Positions 25,221 to 35,000 of a DNA stretch of 64,000 nucleotides are shown here, one piece after another. The stretch is from a candidate division KSB1 bacterium (lineage in GTDB: Bacteria > Zhuqueibacterota > Zhuqueibacteria > Residuimicrobiales > Krinioviventaceae): NCBI GenBank assembly GCA_034521575.1, contig JAXHMJ010000005.1, positions 1,426,001-1,490,000 of the forward strand. The letters are read 5' to 3'. The notes beneath the pieces were generated by a model that was not told the origin of the DNA, ran no database searches, and saw nothing but the letters and a program-made list of their open reading frames with translations. How positions within the stretch are numbered: the first letter of the stretch is position 1; each line of letters begins with the position of its first letter. A program made the position numbers and the translations under genes.

Positions 25221-27266
25221 TTAAATACTTAATGTTTTAATTTTATAACGAGCCAGAACCAGTTCAAATACCAGACGCGTGACAACAATAGCCGTGAACA
25301 TACTGGCAACGATACCGATAGACAGCGTCAATGCAAATCCCTGGATGGGCCCTGTGCCGAAACTGTAAAGAACAATAGCGGTGATCAGAGTGGTGACATT
25401 GGCATCCAGAATCGTTGTGAACGCACGCCCATAGCCGCTGTCAAGCGCTGCCTGTACGGTTTTCCCCCCGCGCAACTCTTCGCGTATACGTTCAAATATC
25501 AGCACATTGGCATCAACAGCCATACCAACCGTTAAAATAATGCCGGCAATACCCGGCAGGGTCAAGGTTGCATGAAATCCGGCCATCACGGCAAAAACAA
25601 ATAATATATTTAGCAGCAACGCAAAATCAGCGACAAGGCCGGATGCGCGGTAATAAATGACCATAAACACAACCACAAGGGCCAATCCGATCACAGCGGA
25701 TAGTTGTCCTCTCTGAACGGAATCGCGTCCCAGGGACGGTCCGACCGTGTTCTCAGTGATTGCATACACCGGAGCGGGCAGCGCACCGGCACGAAGCACC
25801 AGAGCCAGGTCCTTAGCCTCGTCCATGGAGAACGAGCCGCGGATAACCGCACTGCCGGTGGGGATTTTCTCATCAATATTCGGCGCGGAAGCGACTTTAC
25901 CGTCCAGCACAACCGCCAATTGACGGCCGACATTCATACCGGTAACGCGTGCAAATATCTTGGCGCCTTCGTTGTTCAACTCCATTTGCACCTGGGGATT
26001 CCCCGCGGTCAAACTCGCATCACCGCCGGAGATTTGCACACTGGCGTCCGTTAGCATTTTTCCTAAAAGTTCAGGTTCTTTGTTCAACAAGTAGAGTTTG
26101 TGAAATTCCTGTTCATTAAAATTAATCGGCCAGCGTCCAAAGACAAATTCCGTATCATTGGGAATCACATCCTGAACTTCCGGCAGTTGAATGATACGTT
26201 GGACGGCGTTCAAATTCTTAGCCGGAACCGCGATATAATTGGCCTGTCCGGATAAACGGCGGAGCAGCGAGGTGAACGGTTTTTCGGAAAAGGTCTTTTC
26301 GTCAACAACAACCGTTGTATCCTCTTCTTCAGACATCGTATCCTGATCACCGAATAATTCTTCGAGTGAAACTTCGGATTCGTCCGCGACCTCTCCTTCT
26401 TCAAAGGTTGTATCGGTTTCAGTTTCTACATCATCAAGAATTTCTTTACCGGCGCGCTGCGAACGCAACACGCGGTCAATGTCATCCAGAATCGACCACA
26501 CCATATCTGCTTCTTTTACCAACCTGAATTCCAGTAAAGCGGTCTGACCGATAAGGCGTTTGGCGCGTTGGATATTCTGAATACCCGCCAATTGTATCTC
26601 TATACGCCGGTCGCCCTGTTTGGTAATAGAAGGCTCGGAGACGCCAAACTGATTAATGCGGTTACGCAGAACTTCCAGCGTTCGATCAATGGCATCTTCA
26701 GCTTCCAGTTTCAGGTCCCGGATAATTTCATCAGGGGTTTCACCCTTGCGGCCAAAATAACGATTCATGGCAAGATCGCGCTTTTCAAAACTCTGTTCCA
26801 AAGCGACGAAAAAATCCACACCCTCTGATTCAACGGCTTGACGCGATTCCTGAATGATCTCTTCCAGGCGTCCGTCGGGGTTCTTGGCCAAATCCTGAAG
26901 CAGTTCAGGCAGATCGGTTTCATAAACAAGATAAGTGCCGCCCCGCAGATCAAGACCCTGTCGTATGGCTTTGGCGCTGACTTTATCAATTTTTTGGTTC
27001 AATTCAATCAGATTATCAGCGGTCTCCAGTGCGATTTCCTGAGAATCTGCAGATACGTTTTTACGCACAAGATTTGCCAATTCACCGGTTACCAACGCAT
27101 CCGTCAATTGGACCTGGGAAAGACCGGTCATGGCGTTCAATTCACTGAATAATTCCGATTCCTTTTCCTGCAGATCACCCAGCTGAAACGTCGGGTATAA
27201 CGACACCACTGCAAGAATGATTAAAGCAACTATAAATATCAACCGTGTCACATGTTTTCGTTGCAT
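25221..27266 (-). CDS. secD: Protein translocase subunit SecD
   Basis: The 681-residue protein has an N-terminal helix, GLDLRGGTYLVYET (the D1 motif), a large periplasmic P1 domain with an acidic low-complexity insert (EEGEVADESEVSLEELFGD, abridged) and five C-terminal helices with GMAVDANVLIFERIREEL. The insert explains why it is longer than the usual 520-620 residues. It is followed by secF; yajC is not in the window. Confidence 0.97.
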   Translation of the reverse strand: MQRKHVTRLIFIVALIILAVVSLYPTFQLGDLQEKESELFSELNAMTGLSQVQLTDALVTGELANLVRKNVSADSQEIALETADNLIELNQKIDKVSAKAIRQGLDLRGGTYLVYETDLPELLQDLAKNPDGRLEEIIQESRQAVESEGVDFFVALEQSFEKRDLAMNRYFGRKGETPDEIIRDLKLEAEDAIDRTLEVLRNRINQFGVSEPSITKQGDRRIEIQLAGIQNIQRAKRLIGQTALLEFRLVKEADMVWSILDDIDRVLRSQRAGKEILDDVETETDTTFEEGEVADESEVSLEELFGDQDTMSEEEDTTVVVDEKTFSEKPFTSLLRRLSGQANYIAVPAKNLNAVQRIIQLPEVQDVIPNDTEFVFGRWPINFNEQEFHKLYLLNKEPELLGKMLTDASVQISGGDASLTAGNPQVQMELNNEGAKIFARVTGMNVGRQLAVVLDGKVASAPNIDEKIPTGSAVIRGSFSMDEAKDLALVLRAGALPAPVYAITENTVGPSLGRDSVQRGQLSAVIGLALVVVFMVIYYRASGLVADFALLLNILFVFAVMAGFHATLTLPGIAGIILTVGMAVDANVLIFERIREELRGGKTVQAALDSGYGRAFTTILDANVTTLITAIVLYSFGTGPIQGFALTLSIGIVASMFTAIVVTRLVFELVLARYKIKTLSI

Positions 27267-27506
27267 GAAGACAATTCCTCCAGGAATTTATTTTTCGTAA
27301 AGACACAACCGCGAAATATACTTGATTTCCTTGAAAATGTCAAATGGAAATTGGATTTATGCGGGTTTATTCTTAAATTATCAACACTTGAACAAAACAA
27401 TGCCGTCAAATGCGGCAATTTTTTAATTATCCTATACAATAAGAAATATTTTGCAAGAAACCTAATATTATTTTCTCCGTATAGGCTAAATAAAAGGAGA
27501 ACTATT

Positions 27507-28211
27507 ATGAACCGACGCAAACAGGATATATTAATCGGCAGCATCATCATCCTTATCGGTGTTTTTTCCCTGCTCAGCCAAATGGACTTTTTTTATTCGC
27601 TCAATAATTTCATTTTCGGCGCCCTGTTTTTGATTGCCGCCGGCTATTTTATAAAGCTCTATGCCGGGAATCGAAAACAGTGGTGGAGATTACTGGTCGC
27701 ATGCGTATTCGGATTTTTGGGAGCAGGTATTCTCTTAGAGAGTTTTCTCGAATTGCCCGGAAGCCTGTACGGAATTCTTTTATTTTTAGCTATAGCCTCT
27801 TCATTCGCTTATGTGTATGGCCGGGATACACGTCAATGGTGGGCCGTGATTCCCTCGGGAATCAGCTTTACTCTGGCAACCCTTGTCCTGCTAAATGCCT
27901 TTGAATGGTTATCCTCGGATGTTCTGGGGGTTGTTTTCCTGTTCGGCACCGGACTGACGTTTCTCTACCTTTGGGCCCAGCGGTCTAAAAACAACAAACT
28001 GCAATGGGCTGTTTTCCCCGCAGCGGTTTTTATTGTTCTGTCCGTCATTGTGTATATCGATGCCAGCAGCTGGCTGCATTCGGATTTTATCTTTCCCCTC
28101 CTGCTGATTATTGCCGGCATTTTACTGATATTAAATACGATCCGGTTACATCATAAGGAAACATTGCAAAAAGATGAATCGTTAACAAGCAACAAAGAAA
28201 AACAAGAGTAA
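27507..28211 (+). CDS. Multi-pass membrane protein, LiaI/LiaF-like repeat
   Basis: ATG 27507 follows AAAAGGAGAACT. The 234-residue protein has eight hydrophobic helices arranged as four similar pairs (IGSIIILIGVFSLLSQ..., WWRLLVACVFGFLGAGILLES, WWAVIPSGISFTLATLVLL, WAVFPAAVFIVLSVIVYI). The repeated W-W/A-V-x-P-x-G pattern matches the LiaI/LiaF-like module of the 15258 gene. No catalytic motif. It lies between secD and selA, with its own ribosome site and a divergent promoter region. Confidence 0.72.
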   Translation: MNRRKQDILIGSIIILIGVFSLLSQMDFFYSLNNFIFGALFLIAAGYFIKLYAGNRKQWWRLLVACVFGFLGAGILLESFLELPGSLYGILLFLAIASSFAYVYGRDTRQWWAVIPSGISFTLATLVLLNAFEWLSSDVLGVVFLFGTGLTFLYLWAQRSKNNKLQWAVFPAAVFIVLSVIVYIDASSWLHSDFIFPLLLIIAGILLILNTIRLHHKETLQKDESLTSNKEKQE

Positions 28212-28287
28212 ATGACGGTTGTCGTCGGTTATTGCAGTTGAAAACCATTAGACAGTGACAAGTCTATACCCGCAGAGTTTTTATAAT

Positions 28288-29664
28288 ATGAATCCATTGA
28301 GCATAATACCGCCTGTCGACGACCTTTTAAATACATCCGAGGCCGTCGCTCTAATAGACGAGTACGGCAAACAGTCCGTCAAAGCTGCCATACAATCCGA
28401 ACTGGTGCAAATACGAAAAAAGATAATAAACAAATCGGGTCAAACGACAAGAGCAGCATTAATTGAACACATTCTGAAAAGTATCCGGGAAAACCTGACT
28501 TTTGAATTCCGCTCACGCCTCGGCTATGTGATCAATGCGACGGGGATCATTCTGCACACCGGATTGGGCCGCGCGCCTCTTTCGGAATCCGCCGGAGAGC
28601 ATATCCAACACGTCATAAAGGGATATTCAAATCTCGAACTGGATATGGAAAGCGGCAAACGCGGCGACAGAATGACTCATATCCGGGACCTGTTGTGCAA
28701 ACTTGCAGGTTCTGAAGACGCCCTGGTCGTGAATAATAACGCCGCGGCGGTTTTCCTGAGCCTGAACACACTGGCCTGCGGCAAAGAGGTTCTGGTGTCC
28801 CGGGGGGAATTGGTGGAAATCGGCGGATCATTCCGAATCCCTGATATCATGCATAAAAGCGGTGTGATCATGCATGAAGTCGGTACAACCAATAAAACCA
28901 AACTCTCTGATTATAAAAATGGTGTATCTGAACACACCGGGGCTGTCATGGTCGCACATACATCCAATTACCGAATAACCGGATTTACAGAGACCGTCGC
29001 CTTGAACGAGCTTTGTGATGTCGCACACTCGCATAACATGCCGGTGATTCACGATCTGGGAGCCGGTGTGATACATGACTTGAGAGCATTCAATTTACCG
29101 TATGAGCCCCTTGTTCAGCACAGTCTTCACGCCGGTGTTGATGTGGTCACATTCAGCGGTGATAAGGTTCTGGGGGGACCCCAATCCGGTATTCTCGTCG
29201 GGTCCCGTTATTATCTCGAGCAGATTTTTGAAAATCCGATTATGCGCGCGGTCAGATGCGGAAAACTGACGCTGGCAGGATTGGAAGGCACATTAAAACT
29301 CTTTTTCAAGGCTGAATTCCCCCAAAATCATAAAAGTATGCAACTGTTAACAGATTCTGTTGAACATATTGTAGAAAAAGCAGAATACATAGTATCCCGA
29401 CTGCATACCGACATCCGGACTCGCTACCGGGTCAAGATTGAAACATGCACAAGCCAGCCCGGCAGCGGCGCGCTGCCCACTGAAGAACTGCCCAGCCGGG
29501 CCATCGTACTCGAGCATTCATCACCGCACAAAGTCGCCGAACACTTGCGGAAAAGCGATCCGCCTGTCATTCCATATATCTACAAAGGCCTTGTTTTTTT
29601 AAATTTACGTACGGTTGACAAAACCGAACTGGAACCATTAACAAACGTTCTAAATCAGCTATAA
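28288..29664 (+). CDS. selA: L-seryl-tRNA(Sec) selenium transferase
   Basis: The 458-residue protein (from ATG 28288; a GTG at 28255 is also possible) is full length for SelA. VINATGIILHTGLGRAPLSE, DALVVNNNAAAVFLSLNTLA, SRGELVEIGGSFRIPDIM and TFSGDKVLGGPQSGILVG, whose Lys holds PLP, are the key segments. It turns Ser-tRNA(Sec) into selenocysteinyl-tRNA(Sec). selB, selC and selD are not in the window. A strong terminator follows directly. Confidence 0.96.
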   Translation: MNPLSIIPPVDDLLNTSEAVALIDEYGKQSVKAAIQSELVQIRKKIINKSGQTTRAALIEHILKSIRENLTFEFRSRLGYVINATGIILHTGLGRAPLSESAGEHIQHVIKGYSNLELDMESGKRGDRMTHIRDLLCKLAGSEDALVVNNNAAAVFLSLNTLACGKEVLVSRGELVEIGGSFRIPDIMHKSGVIMHEVGTTNKTKLSDYKNGVSEHTGAVMVAHTSNYRITGFTETVALNELCDVAHSHNMPVIHDLGAGVIHDLRAFNLPYEPLVQHSLHAGVDVVTFSGDKVLGGPQSGILVGSRYYLEQIFENPIMRAVRCGKLTLAGLEGTLKLFFKAEFPQNHKSMQLLTDSVEHIVEKAEYIVSRLHTDIRTRYRVKIETCTSQPGSGALPTEELPSRAIVLEHSSPHKVAEHLRKSDPPVIPYIYKGLVFLNLRTVDKTELEPLTNVLNQL

Positions 29665-29695
29665 AAAAAGCGGTGTCTTAAAGACACCGCTTTTT
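29664..29695. terminator. Bidirectional intrinsic terminator after selA
   Basis: GCGGTGTCTT (29670-29679) pairs with AAGACACCGC (29681-29690), flanked by six A residues on one side and five T residues on the other. It can end selA transcription and the convergent surface-protein gene from the opposite strand. Confidence 0.85.
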
Positions 29696-29754
29696 CAAGA
29701 GTTCCCACCCGGTCAATCAATCAAAGTACGGAGTTCGAGGCAAAACCCGTTCTG

Positions 29755-31092
29755 CTATTTAATCAAAGTCATTTTTCTGATTTTTGTATACGGCCCGGTA
29801 CTCATTTTGTAAAAATACGTACCGGCGCTCATCTGTGAAGCATTCAGGGTGATATGATGAGACCCGGCGGGCATCGTGCGATCAATGAGTACCTGAATAC
29901 GTTTACCCAGCAGATCATAGACTTCCAGGGTGACATGCGTCTCTTTTTTCAACTCATAAGAGATGGTGGTTTGGGGATTGAACGGATTCGGAAAATTTTG
30001 CTGCAAGGCAAATTCATGGGGAACAGCCTTGAACTCGCGAACCGGAGAATACTCAAAACTTCCATCCGTATCCACCTGTTTCAGGCGATAGTAATAACTC
30101 CGGTCTGAGGCGGGCACAGTATCCAGAAAAGAATATTCTTTTGCAGCGCTGGACGTCCCGGCGCCGGGCACAAACCCGATGACTTGCCAATCAGCCTGAC
30201 TTGCGCCGGCTCGCTGAATCTGAAATCCATAATTGTTGGTTTCCGTCGCTGTCTGCCAGGTCAGCAGGACACCGTCAACGCTTTGTGTGACCGAAAAAGC
30301 CGCCAATTCGACCGGGATGACCTGTTCAAAATTTGCGGTATAGGACTCGTCTTCTTCCATAATGAAAACGACCGTTTCATTGGTGTCCGACTCTGCATCC
30401 CACGTCCATTCGATAAATTCATACAGTACAGCATCTTTGCTGGCTGCGGCCAGCCAGACGGTATCACCTTTCTGGACGTTATAGGAAGGATCAGCCGCCG
30501 AATAGGCAGCCGACTGGGTGAATTTGGCAAGAATATCACCCATCGTTTCGTCATTCACGCTGAGATCAAGATCCAGTTCCTCTGCATTGATTTCCACGGC
30601 AGCAGTGCCTTGACCTTCATATTTTAATGAATCAATCGGTATTTCCTCAGAGGTGGAAGGGTCAAGATTGGTCAATTCTTCATCATTGAACACATAAACT
30701 TCATCTTCAGCCGCCTTGTAGACGGCCAGTTTAATCCTGTGACCCTCAATAAATCCCAGTTCAGTAATGAGACCACTGGATCGTTCCGCCTTGTAAGCTT
30801 CAAACCAGAGTATACTTTCATTCACATCCATGCTGGTGTATGAACTTGTCAGTGTTTTCATACCGACACATATTTCATTACCTTCTACCGTGTCGAACGC
30901 GCCTATTTTGTCTCCGGCAACCAGATTCGTTTCATTAAAACCCGCATCAATAGAAACACTGGTTACATATATCTGCATGGGGAATTGTGTACTCTCGGGA
31001 TTCTCAAACATCTCGGGAGTAATCTCCGCTTGTACTGTACTTGCTACAAAAGTAAGGCAGCACAGCACCAAAGTCCTCAACATACCTTTCAT
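29755..31092 (-). CDS. Secreted surface protein with FlgD-type C-terminal sorting domain
   Basis: ATG 31092 follows TGAGGTCAATC; a Sec signal ends at VQA. The next 120 residues (QIYVTSVSIDAGFNETNLVAGDKIGAFD...GLITELGFIEGHRIKLAVYKAAEDEVY, abridged) carry a degenerate copy of the GDEIAVYD module found in the two neighbouring proteins. A middle fibronectin-like part (LAAFSVTQSVDGVLLTWQTATETNNYGFQIQR) leads to the C-terminal sorting domain LQQNFPNPFNPQTTISYEL...GTYFYKMSTGPYTKIRKMTLIK. In related phyla this domain is exported by a type IX-like route and attached to the surface. Function of the rest unknown. Confidence 0.78.
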   Translation of the reverse strand: MKGMLRTLVLCCLTFVASTVQAEITPEMFENPESTQFPMQIYVTSVSIDAGFNETNLVAGDKIGAFDTVEGNEICVGMKTLTSSYTSMDVNESILWFEAYKAERSSGLITELGFIEGHRIKLAVYKAAEDEVYVFNDEELTNLDPSTSEEIPIDSLKYEGQGTAAVEINAEELDLDLSVNDETMGDILAKFTQSAAYSAADPSYNVQKGDTVWLAAASKDAVLYEFIEWTWDAESDTNETVVFIMEEDESYTANFEQVIPVELAAFSVTQSVDGVLLTWQTATETNNYGFQIQRAGASQADWQVIGFVPGAGTSSAAKEYSFLDTVPASDRSYYYRLKQVDTDGSFEYSPVREFKAVPHEFALQQNFPNPFNPQTTISYELKKETHVTLEVYDLLGKRIQVLIDRTMPAGSHHITLNASQMSAGTYFYKMSTGPYTKIRKMTLIK

Positions 31093-31198
31093 GATTGACC
31101 TCATATTTTTGTACATTCTAAATGTAATTTACAATGGTTTCGGTAAAAATTCAAGTTTTTTACCAAGCCTTTGCAAATAAACATCACATCGTTCTTGT

Positions 31199-31978
31199 TC
31201 ACCGTATCAGGGACATTTTCCGGGTTTCCTGATACATGTCCGTTGATAATCTGTAAAAAAACATCCCGGATGCGACGGGAATACCCTGCTCATCAGTTCC
31301 GTCCCATTGTACAGAATAGGTCCCATTCCTCTGGATATCGTTCACCAGCTCCCGTATATGCCTTCCCGTCAGGTCGAATATATTTAAAGCCACATGACCG
31401 GTTCGAGACAGTGAATAGCAAAGAGTGGTCACCGGATTGAATGGGTTTGGAACATTTGCATCTAATCTAAAATCATTGTTAACCTGTTCTGCTTCACTTA
31501 CATGGCTATGTGCTCCGCCATGGTGAATTTTTATTGCAATTGAACTCATTTCTGTTCTGTAAATCCCATCTACAGGTTCACCGGTATTGGCATTCAAAAA
31601 CTCAATATCATCATAATCAATTATCGTTTCTTTTTGATCAGAAAAATCCCAAAACCTGAACCGAAGCGTATCGCCTTCATTAAAACCCACCGTATTTGAA
31701 TCACTCAACCCCGCTCGTAAAATCTCGTATTCATCAGGAGCCGGGGCCAATTGTTGTTCCAACACAAAAGAATCAACCAAAAGCGTATCCGGGTTAAAAA
31801 CAGCAATTTCATCACCGCTAACCATATGCCGACCGTTATATGTCGCTTCGATCACATAAATGGTCATGGGTTGATACGGATTTTGATCCGGTGGCTTGAA
31901 ATGCTGTCCTTTCGCCATACCGGCGAGCAAACATACAATTAAAACAAAATACTTGATGCTCAATCTAAACAACCTCAT
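31199..31978 (-). CDS. Secreted surface protein with one GDEIAVYD module and sorting domain
   Basis: The 259-residue protein has a signal peptide ending near GMAKG, a single module (NPYQPMTIYVIEATYNGRHMVSGDEIAVFNPDTLLVDSF... GFNEGDTLRFRFWDFS), and a C-terminal sorting domain (LDANVPNPFNPVTTLCYSL...SGMFFYRLSTDMYQETRKMSLIR). It is close to the minimum form of the architecture seen in the two flanking genes, suggesting domain shuffling within the cluster. It lies 41 bases after the giant protein's stop in the same direction, so the two are probably co-transcribed. No enzymatic motif seen. Confidence 0.75.
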   Translation of the reverse strand: MRLFRLSIKYFVLIVCLLAGMAKGQHFKPPDQNPYQPMTIYVIEATYNGRHMVSGDEIAVFNPDTLLVDSFVLEQQLAPAPDEYEILRAGLSDSNTVGFNEGDTLRFRFWDFSDQKETIIDYDDIEFLNANTGEPVDGIYRTEMSSIAIKIHHGGAHSHVSEAEQVNNDFRLDANVPNPFNPVTTLCYSLSRTGHVALNIFDLTGRHIRELVNDIQRNGTYSVQWDGTDEQGIPVASGMFFYRLSTDMYQETRKMSLIR

Positions 31979-32019
31979 GTTAAAAAGCCGGGGGCGGTTT
32001 CAACCGCCCCCGCTTTGCT

Positions 32020-35000
32020 TTATTTTGCAAACATCATTTTACGGGTTTGAGTAAAGTCACCGGATTTCAGGTGGTAAAAGTAAATACCGGTTGCAACCTG
32101 ATTGCCGTAACGATCCGTACCGTTCCAGACCACGGTGTGATAACCGGCTTTTTGCTGAGTGTTCACCAGAGTGGTCACCAATTTACCGGTCACATCAAAG
32201 ATCTGAACGGTTACCTGGTTATCCGCGGGCAGAGCATAATGAATGCTGGTAGACGGATTGAACGGATTCGGGTAATTCTGTTCAAGCGCAAAATCCTCGG
32301 GCAGTTCCGCCTGTTGTGCAACTTTTGTGTTGATATTGACAACTGCGGTTCCCATTTGCGAGAACAGAGCCGGAGCCATGGATTCACCGGTTTTCGGGTC
32401 GCTGTACTGTACAGCTTTGGCGTCAATGTTCAGCAGTTTGTTTTCCGCCTTGCTCCACAGTTTAAATGTCATCGCGTGACCTTGAACGAATCCCGGAGCA
32501 TTTCCGTCAGTAGCAGATGCTTTGATCAGCAATGGCTGTTCCTTGGAAACCGGCTGACTGACCACAGCGGCGCCGACGAGTGTTTCGCCGTCATAAACCG
32601 CGATTTCATCACCGACCTGAACATCATAGTCATTCACTTTGGCTTCCGTGACATAGACGGCCATAGGCTTGTATGGATTGTCCATACGTTCCATCTCAAA
32701 GTATTGCGGCATCTGTTCCACAGTTTGTTCAGCAACTGCCTTGGGAGTACTGCTGGGACAATTGACAGTGAACGTACCGCCGCCATCGACTTTGACGTAA
32801 TAGCCTTCACCCGCCTGAACATTACCGATTTTGTTCTGCCAGCCTGAGAAGAACAGTTCTTCCAATGGATTACCTCTTTCATCCAGAGCCTTGACAAATA
32901 CACCCTGATTGATGAGAGTCTGGAAGAATTGCTGCGCATCCTGACTTGAACCCAGGCAGGGATAGCTGACAATGTTCCATCCATCATTCAGCGATATATT
33001 TAACGGAGTCTCCAAACGGGTTCCGCTGACATGCAGCACGCAGGGGCCGTCAACATTGATATAATAGCCCTGTTCCGGCTGCCAGTTCCCGATAAAGTTC
33101 TGCCATTGACCGAAAAGTACTTCAATAGAACCGATACCGGGACCGCCTTGTACTTTTTCAAGATTGGATTCAATTTGATTCAGAATACCGTCCGAGCCGT
33201 TTGTATCGAACATATTATGACTGCCGGTAGGATTGACAGCCAATGAGAAGATATGCCAACCGGCTTTGCTGAATTCAATATACTGGTTGTACATGGCGTC
33301 CGCCATCGTAAACTCAATCCGGACAGACTGTCTGTAATCAAATATATACGTATTCGGTGTTGCGGGATTGACATATTCATCCACATTCACTTTAAAGAAA
33401 TCGACAACCGGTACGATATATTCCTGCTGCTGACTTTGATCCCACACTCGAACCGTAACCTCGTGTCCGGGGGTAAACCCGTCTTTATCAGGCGTGGTTT
33501 CATCATCAGCTGAACAGGTAATCGTCAGCGGATTCTGAGGTGATATAACAGCGCTTAGCTGGCTATAGCCTACGCACATATCATTATCATAAATCGCAAT
33601 TTCATCGCCGTATTCCATAGGAACACCCGCTTCAAGATTGGCGTCTGTGACGTAAGCCGTCAGCACCTGATAGGGGTTTTTACCGAGCCAGATCAACTCG
33701 TCACGAAAGTGCGTGTTGGTAATGACTGACTCTTCCAGCCCCAGGGTGAACAAGGCGCCTTCGGATCTCAAACCGCCCAGAGAATTGCGGTTGATGATAA
33801 CCGGACTGGGCTGATCAACATATTCAGCGTTGTCGTATTCATTCGGGCTACCCTGTAGCCGCCACTGGTTCTCAACATCCTGTTCATTACCGTGACGACG
33901 AATGATACGCAGGATCTTCAACATCCTGGTATTCGGTAAATCCGTCGGCAATCAGTTCCAGATCAAAATAGCTTTGGGAATACGTGCCGTTTGCCCGAAT
34001 ATCCCAGTAGAAATCCGGATAACCGCCGATATCGCGATTGGCTTCAATCCCGTTCTCAATCGGCAGACCAACATCGCCTTGAGGGGATTCCGAAACGTGT
34101 TTTACAGTCAGTTCAATTCCGCTCGGAATCGTCGGTTGCGCTCCGATCGGCTGGAAGGTAATCACAGCCGGACGATAGGCAAACCGGTTCCCGACCGGAA
34201 ATTCACTGCGCTGGAAGGTTGAGGTTGCCAGATTACCGGTATTCACCATTCCTTTCCGGACATTGCCGACCACGTGGCTCAAATCATCATCACCGACATC
34301 AGAGCGGTCAAATCCCTGTCCGTCCGGCGGCGCGGGAATCACAAAGGCATTGTCATCCTGAGTGGCGAGCAAGCCATTGCTGAAAAAGATAACACCGGTT
34401 TCAATGTCTCCGCCCTGCAGTGTGACCATCGAGTCGGAATTGGTTTTTGCCACCCGCAGATTAGCATTGGCAACGCCACCGCCGGTCAGGTCCATACCCG
34501 CCGAGGGCACATGAAGCATCTGCGCGTTGGGTCCGGCAAATTCCAGAGGTGCGTGGAATTTACATTTCGGATCCGTGGCAAGATTAAACGCATTGGATTC
34601 GTTTGCAAAATATACATCACCCATGGTGGTGATTTTGCCGAATGTCTCTACATTGTTTTTCACATGCAGAGAATTCAAACCGCTTACCACAACCGGGGTC
34701 ATTACCTGTGTATATTTATTTGCAATATTTCTATATCGGGTAAACTCTAACCGTTCAACCTCCGGCGGAAGTTCCGGACCCGTTACCCGATCCGTACCAT
34801 TGTTATAATAATAAACCCAAATACCGGAACCGTAATTCGTTGACGCTGTTCCTAACAGCTCCAATGTTCCGTCAACAACTTCAATCACAGCATCGTTGGC
34901 AACGGTGAATACATTGCCATCCGGTACCTGAACGTTACCTCTGTAATAATTCATGGTGTCATTAACGGTTCGACTGCCCGGCAACACCATATCAACCGAT